In this document: one piece after another, positions 10,961-23,000 of the stretch | Numbering within the stretch: the stretch's first letter is position 1 | Layout of the letters: each line of letters starts with the position of its first letter | Assembly (NCBI RefSeq): GCF_003576645.1 | Contig: NC_044924.1 | Location: forward strand, 19,811,563 to 19,875,562 | Source: Ipomoea triloba | Lineage: Eukaryota; Streptophyta; Magnoliopsida; Solanales; Convolvulaceae | Direction of reading: 5' to 3' | Length of the DNA stretch: 64,000 nucleotides | Notes under the pieces: model-generated | Database searches by the model: none | Seen by the model: only the letters and a program-made list of their open reading frames with translations | Told to the model about the DNA's origin: nothing | Translations under genes and position numbers: made by a program

Positions 10961-12430
10961 ACACAAACACACACACAGACACACACAGAAGAAATACACA
11001 ATCACTACTCGAAGGTATGCACTAACTAAATCATACTCATGTGTAATAATCTACAAACCATATAGGAAAAGGCGAGTACTGTGATCTAATTTGGGCCATT
11101 GAAAAATAACAACCCACGACCGTGATCAAATCTTCCCAATCTTCTAATTAGCACTGATTAAGGTACAAATTAATAAGGAAAAGTGCTCCGAGAGAAAATT
11201 TGGTTACCATGATAGCATCAACCCGCGACAAAATAGTGTAAACACCTCTCACTATCCTTTTCAAACGCACTTGGTATCTCTAAGCTTCCTAGTGTGTTCT
11301 ACAATGCAATCTTCTAGCTCTTCCTACTACTCAAGCAAGAGAGCAAACAAAAAAAAACTAAAAACGAAACCAATCTTGAAATAATGCACACATCTACAAC
11401 GACAATTGCACAACATCGACTACATGGTGCATAGACAACACCCTCCAACCAATGCACATCTCAATATCCTATGATGCACCAAACTAATGCACATCCTCAT
11501 GCCCTACGATGCACCACCCCCACAAGTATCCTCTAGCGACAAAACTAGAAAAACCTCGAGATTCATAACCTCACATTAACAGCAATAGTCGATGCCCTCC
11601 AACTAATGCAAAAGCCAATGCCCTAGGCTGCACCACACCTAGCACACCCCAACATACGTCTACAACGACAATTGCACAACACCAATTACATGATGCACAA
11701 ATGACACTCTCCAACCAATGCACATCTCAACGTCCTATGATGCAGCACGCTAAGTGCACCAATGCACATCTTCACGTCCTATGATGCACCACTCCCTGAC
11801 AAATATCCCCAACGACAAAAATAAAAGAAAAGAAAATCCCCCCAACACATAACCTCACGCGCGACAGCGATGATCCGATGCCCTCCAATCAATGCACAAC
11901 CCAATGCCCTTCGTTACACCATACCTAGCGACACAATGCATAGCTCAACGTTCTATGATGTACACCCTCCTAAAACCACATATTCGTCAACAAACCTAAT
12001 CAAAAGCATACATCAACGAACTAAAGAAAAACTAAAGACATTTTGAGCAATCACCACTAGCAATAGAAAATTGAAATAGAGAATGAAGGGAAATGAGGAC
12101 AAACTCATATGGAAACAAAGAAAACTTCTGGAAAAACTCCGTAACAACACGCTACAAACTGTCTAAGAAAACCACATGCAATGAAATAATGTATGAAATT
12201 ACACCATTACCCCTGATGCATTAAATTAAAAAACGATAATCAAACATAAATTTAATCATAGTCATAAGAACTCTCCCAATGAAGAGCCCAACTTAGACCA
12301 CAATTCTCACATGGATACTGGTTCTCATATGACTAAGAGAGAAGTCAGAGAAAAAAAGCGTTGATAATGGTTTGAATGGGACACCCCATACCTTTTATAC
12401 AACTCTAAGGATCACATTTCAAGGACAGGT
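10961..12430. repeat. Non-coding block with imperfect tandem repeats rich in 'TGCACCA / AATGCACAT'
   Basis: No gene found. Within about 11385-11960 a unit of roughly 250-265 bp recurs about two and a half times. It contains CTACAACGACAATTGCACAAC, CTCCAACCAATGCACATCTC and CCTATGATGCACCA. The copies diverge by many substitutions. The vocabulary resembles the adjacent MITE, so this may be part of a larger composite element. Identity unknown. Confidence 0.5.
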
Positions 12431-13878
12431 TGATAAGTGCTCAAATGCACTTAATTCCATTAGCTATTTCATATAAATTTGGTATATTTCTTGTTTAGAT
12501 TGATCCAATTAGGTACTTAGTTCTTTATCATTTGGTTTTCAGGTATTTCTATACAAGAATGGTGAAACAGGACAATTCGCGACACACTATGAGTATTTTG
12601 GCCATAGCCTTGTCATACAAAGTCCAATTAAAGTAATTGTTGTATCAATGGAAATCCATGGAAGTCCTCTAAAACTTTCATGTTGAGTACTCTTAGAGAT
12701 TCGAGACACATTAATGCTAGAAAATCAGAAGAACCTGATGCGGCTCATGGATATGATCATGCGACATATCAATAGTGTTTTAGTCATATATCTCTCTCAT
12801 GTGAAGTCCAATAAAGGTGATTTAGGTGTCTATGGAAATCTAAGAGAATTCCCTACAACTTTCATATTTTTGAATTTTCCAAGATTCAGAGCAAAACAAT
12901 GACAAAATCGAGGATGAAGTTTGACGCGCCAAATGACATGGTCGTGTCACCTGGGTGGCATCCTTAGGCAAAAAGGGACTCGTATTGGGATATGGCCATA
13001 TCATGGAAACATGCTATTCATCTACGGAAACATGTTATTTAACCCTATTTTGATATCAAATTGAATACTTTTCAATCCTAGGCTTCAAGAAATGTTCCAA
13101 GACATTTTTGGGGGCTTCAACCACTTATTGGAAGATATCTTTACATCTTGAAAATGTTTGGAATCAAGATTTCTTCACGGATTAAAGGGATTTTCCTATC
13201 CTCTTCAATTCTTTTATCGTTTCTTTAATTTCTTTTGTGTTTTCCTCCATGTTTAGAGACTAAACACTGTAGTACTCGAAATTTTGGTAAATCGTAGGTT
13301 GAAACCTTTCTTGATTGTTCTTGCCATAAACTAATTTTTGTTTCTTTGGTTCAATTATGTCTATTTATTGTTCTTGAATCAATAATTGATAGCTTATTAG
13401 ATTGTTGATTGGTGCATAAACTTTGTGATAGAGATTTCCGTAGTGAATGTAGATCCACACAATTAGAAGTAGTGGATTGCAACCCTGACATAGGATGACA
13501 TCAATCCTCTGTGTTTGAGTCGAATCATTCAGTAAAACTCTCAAAATGTTAACGCAATCCTTAAGAAGATTTTGATTTAAAATGGATTTTAATTAATCAA
13601 CCTAGGATTAGTTGTTAATACTTTTGAGAAAGATATTAGCTAGAAATAGGAGGTCTCGTAGTCTTAGACATAAATAATTGTTATTGGCATGTATCTTTTA
13701 TGATCAATGATATCCTAGGTGATCGATAGATCTAAGTACCCTTTTTCTCAATAATTATTTTCTCTCAAATTTGCTTGGCTTTGTTTCCCTCTTTTAGGCT
13801 TTTATTTAGTTTTATATTTTTATTCATAATTGATTTCTGAACGGATTCTTTGACTACATAATAGAACATCGTATAGTA
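12431..13878 (+). mobile_element. Probable LTR fragment of an Athila/Tat-like Gypsy element
   Basis: It opens with TGATAAGTGCTCAAATGCAC, the style of LTR start seen in the elements at 40248, 47665 and 61170 (TGATAAGCAC/TGATAAGCC). No reading frame of note. The right boundary is taken where another LTR starts at 13881. It has no visible matching LTR in the window and is probably a solo LTR or truncated copy. Confidence 0.45.
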
Positions 13879-13880
13879 CT

Positions 13881-14224
13881 TGTAACACCTCGTGTTTTCA
13901 AACAACATTATTTTATAAATAAATATTTTTCAAATGGAATTATTTTTCTATTATTAAATATTTTAGTAAAACTGCTTTTAAAGCTAATTATTTTATCATG
14001 GGCTTTAGATAATCTATTTTTATGACCCATTATTTTACTACCCAAAATCTAAGCCCTAATGATTTTTATTTCCAAAACCCAATTAATTTCTACCTCTAAG
14101 TCTACCAAATTTCCTAAGCCCACACACACACACACATATATATGTGTGTGTGTGCGCGCGCGCGCGCGCCCTATATTTCTCCTTTATTTATTGATTCACG
14201 TTTTAGAAATTTTGGGGTGTTACA
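13881..14224 (+). mobile_element. 5' LTR of a decayed Ty3/Gypsy-type element
   Basis: 344 bp beginning TGTAACACC and ending GGTGTTACA, which also gives the short inverted LTR ends. The first 175 bases or so match the 3' LTR remnant at 15742. It is followed at once by GTTGGTATCAGAACC, close to the primer-binding site for initiator Met tRNA (TGGTATCAGA is shared). It contains an alternating CA/TG/CG tract at 14120-14170. Confidence 0.75.
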
Positions 14225-15741
14225 GTTGGTATCAGAACCCTAGGTTAGAGTCATAGGATGTTAAGGAATTGCCTTTAAGAGCCTAGGCTGACCCTAGGAT
14301 ATAAGAACTTGACTATAAGAGCTTAGGTTTTGAACATTTGGAAATGGAAAGCTAGGTTTGAAACCTTAGTTTGTGGACTCTTTAAGAAGACGCGGTGAGG
14401 ATGTGAGTTCCTTAAGATTGTTGATTGTGTTGATTTGGATATTTGGAATTTGATTGTGATTATTTTGGATATTTATATTGAATTGTGGCTATTTCGCCCT
14501 GATGGTGTGCATCTCTCCGGGTAACTTCCAGTATGCTAAATAGTAGTTGCTTCGTTTTGTATTTACTAAGGACCTGATTAAGACTAAGAGAAAGGATTTG
14601 GATGTTTATTGATGTAAGATGGTAAGGTGGTGGCATATGCATCTAGACATTGGATAACCTAATGAAGAGGATTATTCTACTCATGGTTTGGAGTTAACTA
14701 TACCAGTCTTCGCTCTAAGGAATTGGCATCATCACGTGTGTAGTATCGTTTGTAAGATCCTCGCTAACCACAAGGGTTGAAGTGTATTATCACGCAACTG
14801 AAGTCAGATATGAGGCAAAGACGGAGATTGGAGCTTGGAGATTAAGACTTGAAGATTCTCGATCGTGAAGGTAAGGCAAGTGTAGATGCTAATGCACTAA
14901 GAAGGAATCGTGGTGATCAAGAATGAAACAAGGGGTAGCTAAGCTTATGATCAGATGATTGAATTGTCAAAAGGTTAAGACTGGCAGTAGTGAACCTAAA
15001 GGAATGGTTCAATATTTGGGTGTTCCTAAGTGAAAGTGGAATTCTAAAACCAATGAATTTTTGTAGGAGGCTTACCGTTGACTGAGACAGGAGTGTACAA
15101 GTTTTGGGTCATAGTTGATTGACTTATGAGGACTGCAAGATTTACACCCATAGGCGGGATTTGGTCTATTGAACAATTTGCAAAGATACACATATATGTA
15201 AGAAGGATATTCATGGTCCGTCACATGTGACTCCTCCTGAAGTAGTGAATTTGAATGAGATTTTAACTCTTGAAGAAATACAGATGAAGATCTTGGATTC
15301 AAGACACACGAGACAACGAAAATAGTCATCAATTGGTCAAAGTGTTGTGATAGAATATTCAAGCCGTAGAGGCCACTTGAAGTCGTGTTCGTTGTTTCCT
15401 TTTGCGGCTGAATTCCTCATTTCTCCTTGTGGAACCAAATATCCTTTTTGTTGAAAATCCTTTCTATCTTTTCAAACCTCATTCTTGTTTTCTTCTCGAA
15501 ATGATTTTGTGCAAGGTGAAAACCTTATTTCCGAAGTTGTAGTCTTGATAATCTTGATGTTGTTCTTGAGTTTTAAATCTAAACTTCTCATTCTCTTTTT
15601 TCCCCTGTGGGTTCAAACTCTTTAAAATTAAGTTTGTTTTCCTTAAATGTTTCCCTCTACTTACTATCGTTTCAGTTTGAATTCTCATCCTCAAAATGAT
15701 TTTTAGTTTCGGGGACGAAGTTCCTGTTAAGGGGAGTAGAG
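14225..15741 (+). mobile_element. Internal region of the decayed Gypsy-type element
   Basis: It starts at a tRNA-Met-like primer-binding site and ends in a purine-rich tract AAGGGGAGTAGAG just before the 3' LTR. The segment TTTCGGGGACGAAGTTCCTG just upstream of that tract is a common relic of plant Gypsy polyproteins. No gag, protease, RT or integrase frame is recognisable, so this is a deleted, non-functional or non-autonomous copy. Confidence 0.65.
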
Positions 15742-15918
15742 TGTAACACCCCGTGCTTTCAAATAGAATTATTTTATAAATAAATATTTTTAAATGAAAT
15801 TATTTTTCTATTATTAAATATTTTAGTAAAAATGCTTTTAAAGCTAATTATTTTACTATGGGATTTAGATAATCTATTGTTATGACCCATTATTTTACTA
15901 CCCAAAACCTAAGCCCAT
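15742..15918 (+). mobile_element. Truncated 3' LTR of the decayed Gypsy-type element
   Basis: TGTAACACCCCGTGCTTTCA and the following ATTATTTTATAAATAAATA match the 5' LTR at 13881 with a few substitutions. Similarity stops near CCTAAGCCC, about halfway through the LTR, so the 3' half has been lost and no TSD can be checked. Confidence 0.65.
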
Positions 15919-16350
15919 TAATTTTTTTTTGCTCAATTTAATCTCCTTACTACTAAAATGTTACCTTGTTATATCGACCTATGTTAGGTTTTTCGTCAGT
16001 TGTCGGTCAAAACTAGGGGTAAAAGTTGTCCTTTCACACACTAGAGCCTTGAATATGTTATGTTAAAGTTGTCCTTACACGCGAGGCATCCCGGCTTTCA
16101 CCTTATGCCTTCATCATTTTTCTTTCTCAAGACGCAGGGTGTCCTAGCTTCCCCCTCATGCCTTCATCAATTTAGATGCACCAAAATGACAAGTTCAAAT
16201 ATTTAATTGTATTTTTTTTAAAAAAAGTTAAAGATCTAATTGCACTTTCAAGTACAATTCAAGGGCCTATTTGACCATTTTATTTTATTTACAGTAATAC
16301 TATAGTAAGATTAATTAATTGCAACATACATAGCATAGGAAAAATTAAGT
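15919..16350. other. Intergenic, nothing recognised
   Basis: No ORF or RNA gene. CGCGAGGCATCCCGGCTTTC and a near repeat (GACGCAGGGTGTCCTAGCTTCC) occur about 60 bases apart, each followed by a 'ATGCCTTCATCA' run. This suggests a small duplicated repeat of unknown kind. Confidence 0.4.
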
Positions 16351-16351
16351 T

Positions 16352-16595
16352 ACTCCCTCTGTCCCATTTTGCCTGTCATATTACTATTCATTGGTTAAAT
16401 CAGCTCTTTTTTATTGCTTATTTTCTTTAGTAATTTTTTTTATTATTTTTAAATTTACTTTTGTGCGTTTAATGTAGTTTCTAAATATATAAATTTTATA
16501 TATTAATACTAAACTTAATATTATGAAAAATTAGATTAAAAATCGTTAAAGGAATCAGATAATCAAAATGGGACAACCAAAATGGGATCGATGTG
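16352..16595. mobile_element. Stowaway-like MITE (Tc1/mariner type)
   Basis: The left end TA-CTCCCTCTGTCCCATTTTG matches the plant Stowaway terminal repeat style (CTCCCTCCGTCCC). The right side has AAAATGGGACAACCAAAATGGGA, a degenerate inverse. The interior is AT-rich. The right boundary is uncertain. Confidence 0.6.
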
Positions 16596-17124
16596 ATATA
16601 AAAGAAACATCCTTATTGGAACGCTTTTAGCAAGTAGCAACAAGCAGTAACGTGACGCAGAATATACCCTTAAAACTCGTTTATTAATTACTCCACACAG
16701 GTTCATTGAATGTACATGTGGGGACGAGAATTCACTGAATCTGTCTGCACTTTTTGCACGGCATACTTCTCTTAGGCTGCGCCAATGGCCAAACCCAACT
16801 TTGCTTTCTATTCATTTTTTTTTTCTATTTTCATAAAATGACTAGAAGTGCAATTAATTTTACATTACCATTTTAATAAACTATACTTGTAGCATTATCA
16901 TCAAATTTTCAACAAAAAACAGTAGAAATTAAATAACTACAATGTAATTTGAATGAATCGTTTATTCTAATTATACAACTATCATTATAATTATTTCGAT
17001 CTAATCTTGTTTTAAGAAAAGATTGATAATTTGTTTTAAAAAACAAAAAAGAAAGAAAAGATTGACAATGATGTGCATTTCCCGGTGGGTAAGGCCCAAA
17101 ACGGAAGCCACCTATTCCCTCTCC
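16596..17124. other. Intergenic, nothing recognised
   Basis: AT-rich. Neither strand gives a gene-like frame. No clear repeat ends. Confidence 0.5.
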
Positions 17125-17137
17125 CTTGGCTATTGCA

Positions 17138-17370
17138 AATTATTGTATGGACCATGATAAAATGTACATTTTTAATGTACTAAATGTACATTATTTTTTA
17201 CTGAATGTACATTATTTTTATACTATAAAAATAATGTACATTCAGTACACAAATAATATACATTCCCTGAATATAATGTACATTATTTTTATACTGAATG
17301 TACATTATTTTTATTTGAATGTGCATTATTTGATAGTATGGTCCACACAGCTGTGGGACCATAATGATTA
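17138..17370. mobile_element. Foldback MITE, family 2 (AATGTACATT-rich)
   Basis: The core is made of AATGTACATTATTTTTAT words in both orientations. The ends read TGTATGGACCAT and, at the right, ATGGTCCACACAGCTGTGGG. A 13-bp direct repeat CTTGGCTATTGCA lies on each side (17125-17137 and 17371-17383). A relative is at 26208-26445. Any apparent ORF here is a shadow of the repeat. Confidence 0.65.
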
Positions 17371-17624
17371 CTTGGCTATTGCATTAGATCAATAGGCAAG
17401 CACTGCTAAAATGCCCACCCAAAAAGAAACCCTCTAGTTATTGTTTATATTTTTATAATTGAATTAATGATTTGGATTGATTTTATCACCACTTTGGTGT
17501 GTGCGCATTTTATCATCACTTTGGTGTGTGTGCATACATAGGTGTGCCCGAGATTAGGTAAAAAAATGTGTGTTTTTTAAATGGAAATAAATTTTGGTCA
17601 TTGATCATAAAAACAAAAGGATGG

Positions 17625-17627
<3 letters not shown>

Positions 17628-17681
<54 letters not shown>

Positions 17682-18228
17682 CAGAAGTGTTATTTTTCCA
17701 CTCATCCTAAATAATACTTTTGTTCTGAAATTTGAAATTATACTTCTATTCTGAAATTTGAAATTACAATCATTTTTACCTAATTAAATAATAACAAAAA
17801 TACTATATATGTCAATTTAATTTAGGGAAAATTGTAATTTATGCCCCTCCATAATATGTTAATTATCAATGTCACCCCTGAATTATTGTGGTGTAAATAT
17901 TGCCCCTCAATTTTCAAAAATGGTACATATATTGCCCCTCCCGTGGTGTAAATATTGCCCCTCCTTCGTTACGGGAGGGGCAATATATGTACCGTTTTTG
18001 AAAATTGAGGGGCAACATTTACACCACTAATAATTCAGGGGTGACATTGATAATTGACATATTATGGAGGGGCAAAAATTACAATTTTCCCTTTAATTTA
18101 TAGTGATGATTACCTAAAATATTTATTATACCATGGATCATGGTCTACCTTTAAGGTACACTAAACTAAACTAATACTCAATATATTCTTTTTCAACTTA
18201 AGTTTTTTTTTATATACAAATAAAATTA
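17628..18228 (+). mobile_element. Helitron 5' fragment (copy 1)
   Basis: After a TA tract (17628-17676) comes TTAAAACAGAAGTGTTATTTTTCC, then TTGAAATTACAATCATTTTTACC and CAATATATTCTTTTTCAACTTA. All of it matches the start of the element at 19041. It is interrupted by a 267-bp MITE (17825-18091) and cut at 18228 by another Helitron. Confidence 0.55.
17825..18091. mobile_element. MULE-type MITE with 9-bp TSD
   Basis: 267 bp with long terminal inverted repeats from GGGAAAATTGTAATTT to AAATTACAATTTTCCC; nearly the whole element folds on itself. It is flanked by a perfect 9-bp TSD TTTAATTTA (17816-17824 and 18092-18100). The paralogous Helitron at about 19155-19175 has the uninterrupted site, confirming the boundaries. 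Repeated CCCCTC words occur through both arms. No coding capacity. Confidence 0.9.
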
Positions 18229-19040
18229 ATATATCTATATCTATTTATATAATATAAAAACAGAAGTGTTTTTTTCACATGGTAGCAGCTTACCATGCAT
18301 TTCATCAGGTTACTTGCTTACGTGGACGGTGAGTTGACATTTTAAAATAATTTTTAATAATAAACTATTAAAATAAATAATTAAAATAATTAAAATAATA
18401 ATAATAATAATAATAAACACCAGCGGCCACCCCTTCCCTTTAATAATACCCTTGCCACCTTAAAATGCATACATACATATACTTATGCATTATATTAATC
18501 ATACAAAATTAAAATGCTATTTTTAATTTATAAATTTAATTATTTTAATTATAATATATCAATATAAATTATAATTACATAAATTATATTATAGAATTTG
18601 CATATATACGTATTAATAAATATTATTTGTATATATAATGTATTACACAATCATATAAAAAATGCGTCTGATTAGAGTTTAAAATCAAATATACAAAATT
18701 TAAAATTTACACTTTTTTTTTAGTTTCTAAGTATAATTTTCTAAGTTATTATTCATATTGTTAGAATCATAATATATATGGAATAAGATTAGAAATAATT
18801 CAGTTTAATTATGTAAATTTTTCTCTATAAATTTATATAAATATGTACATGATTAGAGATTATATTAATCATACAAAATTTTAATTTTATATGCTATGAT
18901 AATAGATACTTGATCAAATATATGAAAATTCAATTACATTATTATATTGTACATTTTAATATATTTATATTTTTAATTTTTTTTATTTAAATTCATAATA
19001 ACAAATTTTTTTTTCGTGCATAGCACGGGTAAAACACTAG
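18229..19040 (+). mobile_element. Non-autonomous Helitron (812 bp)
   Basis: It begins TCTATATCTATTTATATAA followed by AAAACAGAAGTG and ends with the hairpin CGTGC-ATA-GCACG, then GGTAAAACA and CTAG, with T next. It therefore has both a TC start and a hairpin-CTRR end, as expected for Helitrons. The 3' 570 bases match 25470-26071. No Rep/helicase frame. Confidence 0.75.
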
Positions 19041-19925
19041 TATATATTAAAACAGAAGTGTTGTTTTTCCACCTATCCTAAATAATACTTCTGTTTTGAA
19101 ATTTGAAATTACAATCATTTTTACCTAATTAAATAATAACAAAAATACTATATATGTCAATTTGATTTATAGTAATGATTACCTAAAATGTTTATTATGC
19201 CATGAATCATGGTTCACCTTTAAGATACACTAAACTAATAATCAATATATTCTTTTTCAACTTAAGTTGTTTTTTATATACAAATAAAATTAATATATAA
19301 AAAATATATCATTAAAAAGTTCTAATTAAAAACTTTTAAATAACACCTATATTGATATTTTTATCTTAATGTATTAAATTAACATACAATTATATTAAAT
19401 CACTATATTATATTAATTTTCAATATAATATTGGTTCATTTTTAAAATGTTGTTGATTGATTTTTTACAATACTATTGCAATATATAATAAAAGTTAACA
19501 TGGACTTACATAATTAAATTTTATTAGAATTGATATCTTCTATTTAATTTAATATTTTATATAGAATTGAAATTAACATGTTATTATTTTAAGTCTATTA
19601 AATTAATTAAAATTAAATTCTTTTATATAGAATTGAAATATTTTATTTAATTTAATATTTTAATTTTATAGATATTTTAAATTTTTTTTATTTGTTTTGA
19701 ATTTCAATTCAAAAAATAATAAAATTAAAATAATTTCATTTGGTTCAAGTTTAGTTACATATCTTTTTAAATTCTATAGTTAAATTACGTACGACAATTG
19801 AAATAATTCTTTTTCAAACTTTTCATGCGCATAAAAGTAAACTTTGGTGCAAAATGAAACAAAAATAAATCAAATGCAATCTCATTGTTATTTTTAATTC
19901 TATTTTTCATCATTATATTGCTATA

Positions 19926-19967
19926 TACATACATACATACATATACATACATACATACATACATACA

Positions 19968-20027
<60 letters not shown>
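19926..20027. repeat. (CATA)n then (TA)n microsatellite
   Basis: CATA tetranucleotides run from about 19926 to 19996 with one ATATAC interruption, then pure TA to 20027. The mirror arrangement (TA)n-(TGTA)n lies at 24806-24881 on the other side of the satellite array. Confidence 0.9.
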
Positions 20028-20030
<3 letters not shown>

Positions 20031-20044
20031 TATTAAAATAAAAA

Positions 20045-23000
20045 AAATTCTAAATCAAAATAAATATGTCAAATTTAATTTATTCTAATAAGATAAAATT
20101 GAAATCTTCTATTCAATTTAGTATTTTTGTATTATAGATATTTTTAATTTCATTTGTTTTTTTTTTGAATTTTAATTAAAATTTGTTAAAATTAAAATAA
20201 TTTAATTTGATATATATATATATATATATATATATCAAATTAAATTATTTTAATTTTAACAAATTTTAATTAAAATTCAAAAAAAAAACAAATGAAATTA
20301 AAAATATCTATAATACAAAAATACTAAATTGAATAGAAGATTTCAATTTTATCTTATTAGAATAAAATAAATATGTCAAATTTAATTTACTCTAATAACA
20401 TAAAATCGAAATCTTCTATTCAATTTAGTATTTTTGTATTATAGATATTTTTAATTTCATTTGTTTTTTTTTTGAATTTTAATTAAAATTTGTTAAAATT
20501 AAAATAATTTAATTTGATATATATATATATATATATATATATCAAATTAAATTATTTTAATTTTAACAAATTTTAATTAAAATTCAAAAAAAAAACAAAT
20601 GAAATTAAAAATATCTATAATACAAAAATACTAAATTGAATAGAAGATTTCAATTTTATCTTATTAGAATAAAATAAATATGTCAAATTTAATTTACTCT
20701 AATAACATAAAATCGAAATCTTCTATTCAATTTAGTATTTTTGTATTATAGATATTTTTAATTTCATTTGTTTTTTTTTTGAATTTTAATTAAAATTTGT
20801 TAAAATTAAAATAATTTAATTTGATATATATATATATATATATATATATCAAATTAAATTATTTTAATTTTAACAAATTTTAATTAAAATTCAAAAAAAA
20901 AACAAATGAAATTAAAAATATCTATAATACAAAAATACTAAATTGAATAGAAGATTTCAATTTTATCTTATTAGAATAAAATAAATATGTCAAATTTAAT
21001 TTACTCTAATAACATAAAATCGAAATCTTCTATTCAATTTAGTATTTTTGTATTATAGATATTTTTAATTTCATTTGTTTTTTTTTTGAATTTTAATTAA
21101 AATTTGTTAAAATTAAAATAATTTAATTTGATATATATATATATATATATATATATCAAATTAAATTATTTTAATTTTAACAAATTTTAATTAAAATTCA
21201 AAAAAAAAACAAATGAAATTAAAAATATCTATAATACAAAAATACTAAATTGAATAGAAGATTTCAATTTTATCTTATTAGAATAAAATAAATATGTCAA
21301 ATTTAATTTACTCTAATAACATAAAATCGAAATCTTCTATTCAATTTAGTATTTTTGTATTATAGATATTTTTAATTTCATTTGTTTTTTTTTTGAATTT
21401 TAATTAAAATTTGTTAAAATTAAAATAATTTAATTTGATATATATATATATATATATATATATCAAATTAAATTATTTTAATTTTAACAAATTTTAATTA
21501 AAATTCAAAAAAAAAACAAATGAAATTAAAAATATCTATAATACAAAAATACTAAATTGAATAGAAGATTTCAATTTTATCTTATTAGAATAAAATAAAT
21601 ATGTCAAATTTAATTTACTCTAATAACATAAAATCGAAATCTTCTATTCAATTTAGTATTTTTGTATTATAGATATTTTTAATTTCATTTGTTTTTTTTT
21701 TGAATTTTAATTAAAATTTGTTAAAATTAAAATAATTTAATTTGATATATATATATATATATATATATATCAAATTAAATTATTTTAATTTTAACAAATT
21801 TTAATTAAAATTCAAAAAAAAAACAAATGAAATTAAAAATATCTATAATACAAAAATACTAAATTGAATAGAAGATTTCAATTTTATCTTATTAGAATAA
21901 AATAAATATGTCAAATTTAATTTACTCTAATAACATAAAATCGAAATCTTCTATTCAATTTAGTATTTTTGTATTATAGATATTTTTAATTTCATTTGTT
22001 TTTTTTTTGAATTTTAATTAAAATTTGTTAAAATTAAAATAATTTAATTTGATATATATATATATATATATATATATCAAATTAAATTATTTTAATTTTA
22101 ACAAATTTTAATTAAAATTCAAAAAAAAAACAAATGAAATTAAAAATATCTATAATACAAAAATACTAAATTGAATAGAAGATTTCAATTTTATCTTATT
22201 AGAATAAAATAAATATGTCAAATTTAATTTACTCTAATAACATAAAATCGAAATCTTCTATTCAATTTAGTATTTTTGTATTATAGATATTTTTAATTTC
22301 ATTTGTTTTTTTTTTGAATTTTAATTAAAATTTGTTAAAATTAAAATAATTTAATTTGATATATATATATATATATATATATATCAAATTAAATTATTTT
22401 AATTTTAACAAATTTTAATTAAAATTCAAAAAAAAAACAAATGAAATTAAAAATATCTATAATACAAAAATACTAAATTGAATAGAAGATTTCAATTTTA
22501 TCTTATTAGAATAAAATAAATATGTCAAATTTAATTTACTCTAATAACATAAAATCGAAATCTTCTATTCAATTTAGTATTTTTGTATTATAGATATTTT
22601 TAATTTCATTTGTTTTTTTTTTGAATTTTAATTAAAATTTGTTAAAATTAAAATAATTTAATTTGATATATATATATATATATATATATATCAAATTAAA
22701 TTATTTTAATTTTAACAAATTTTAATTAAAATTCAAAAAAAAAACAAATGAAATTAAAAATATCTATAATACAAAAATACTAAATTGAATAGAAGATTTC
22801 AATTTTATCTTATTAGAATAAAATAAATATGTCAAATTTAATTTACTCTAATAACATAAAATCGAAATCTTCTATTCAATTTAGTATTTTTGTATTATAG
22901 ATATTTTTAATTTCATTTGTTTTTTTTTTGAATTTTAATTAAAATTTGTTAAAATTAAAATAATTTAATTTGATATATATATATATATATATATATATCA

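Noticed and set aside
19785..20088. ORFs of repeated Tyr/Ile/Thr/His or Met/Tyr/Val/Cys residues on both strands
   Set aside because: Pure translation of the CATA/TA microsatellite; no protein signal.
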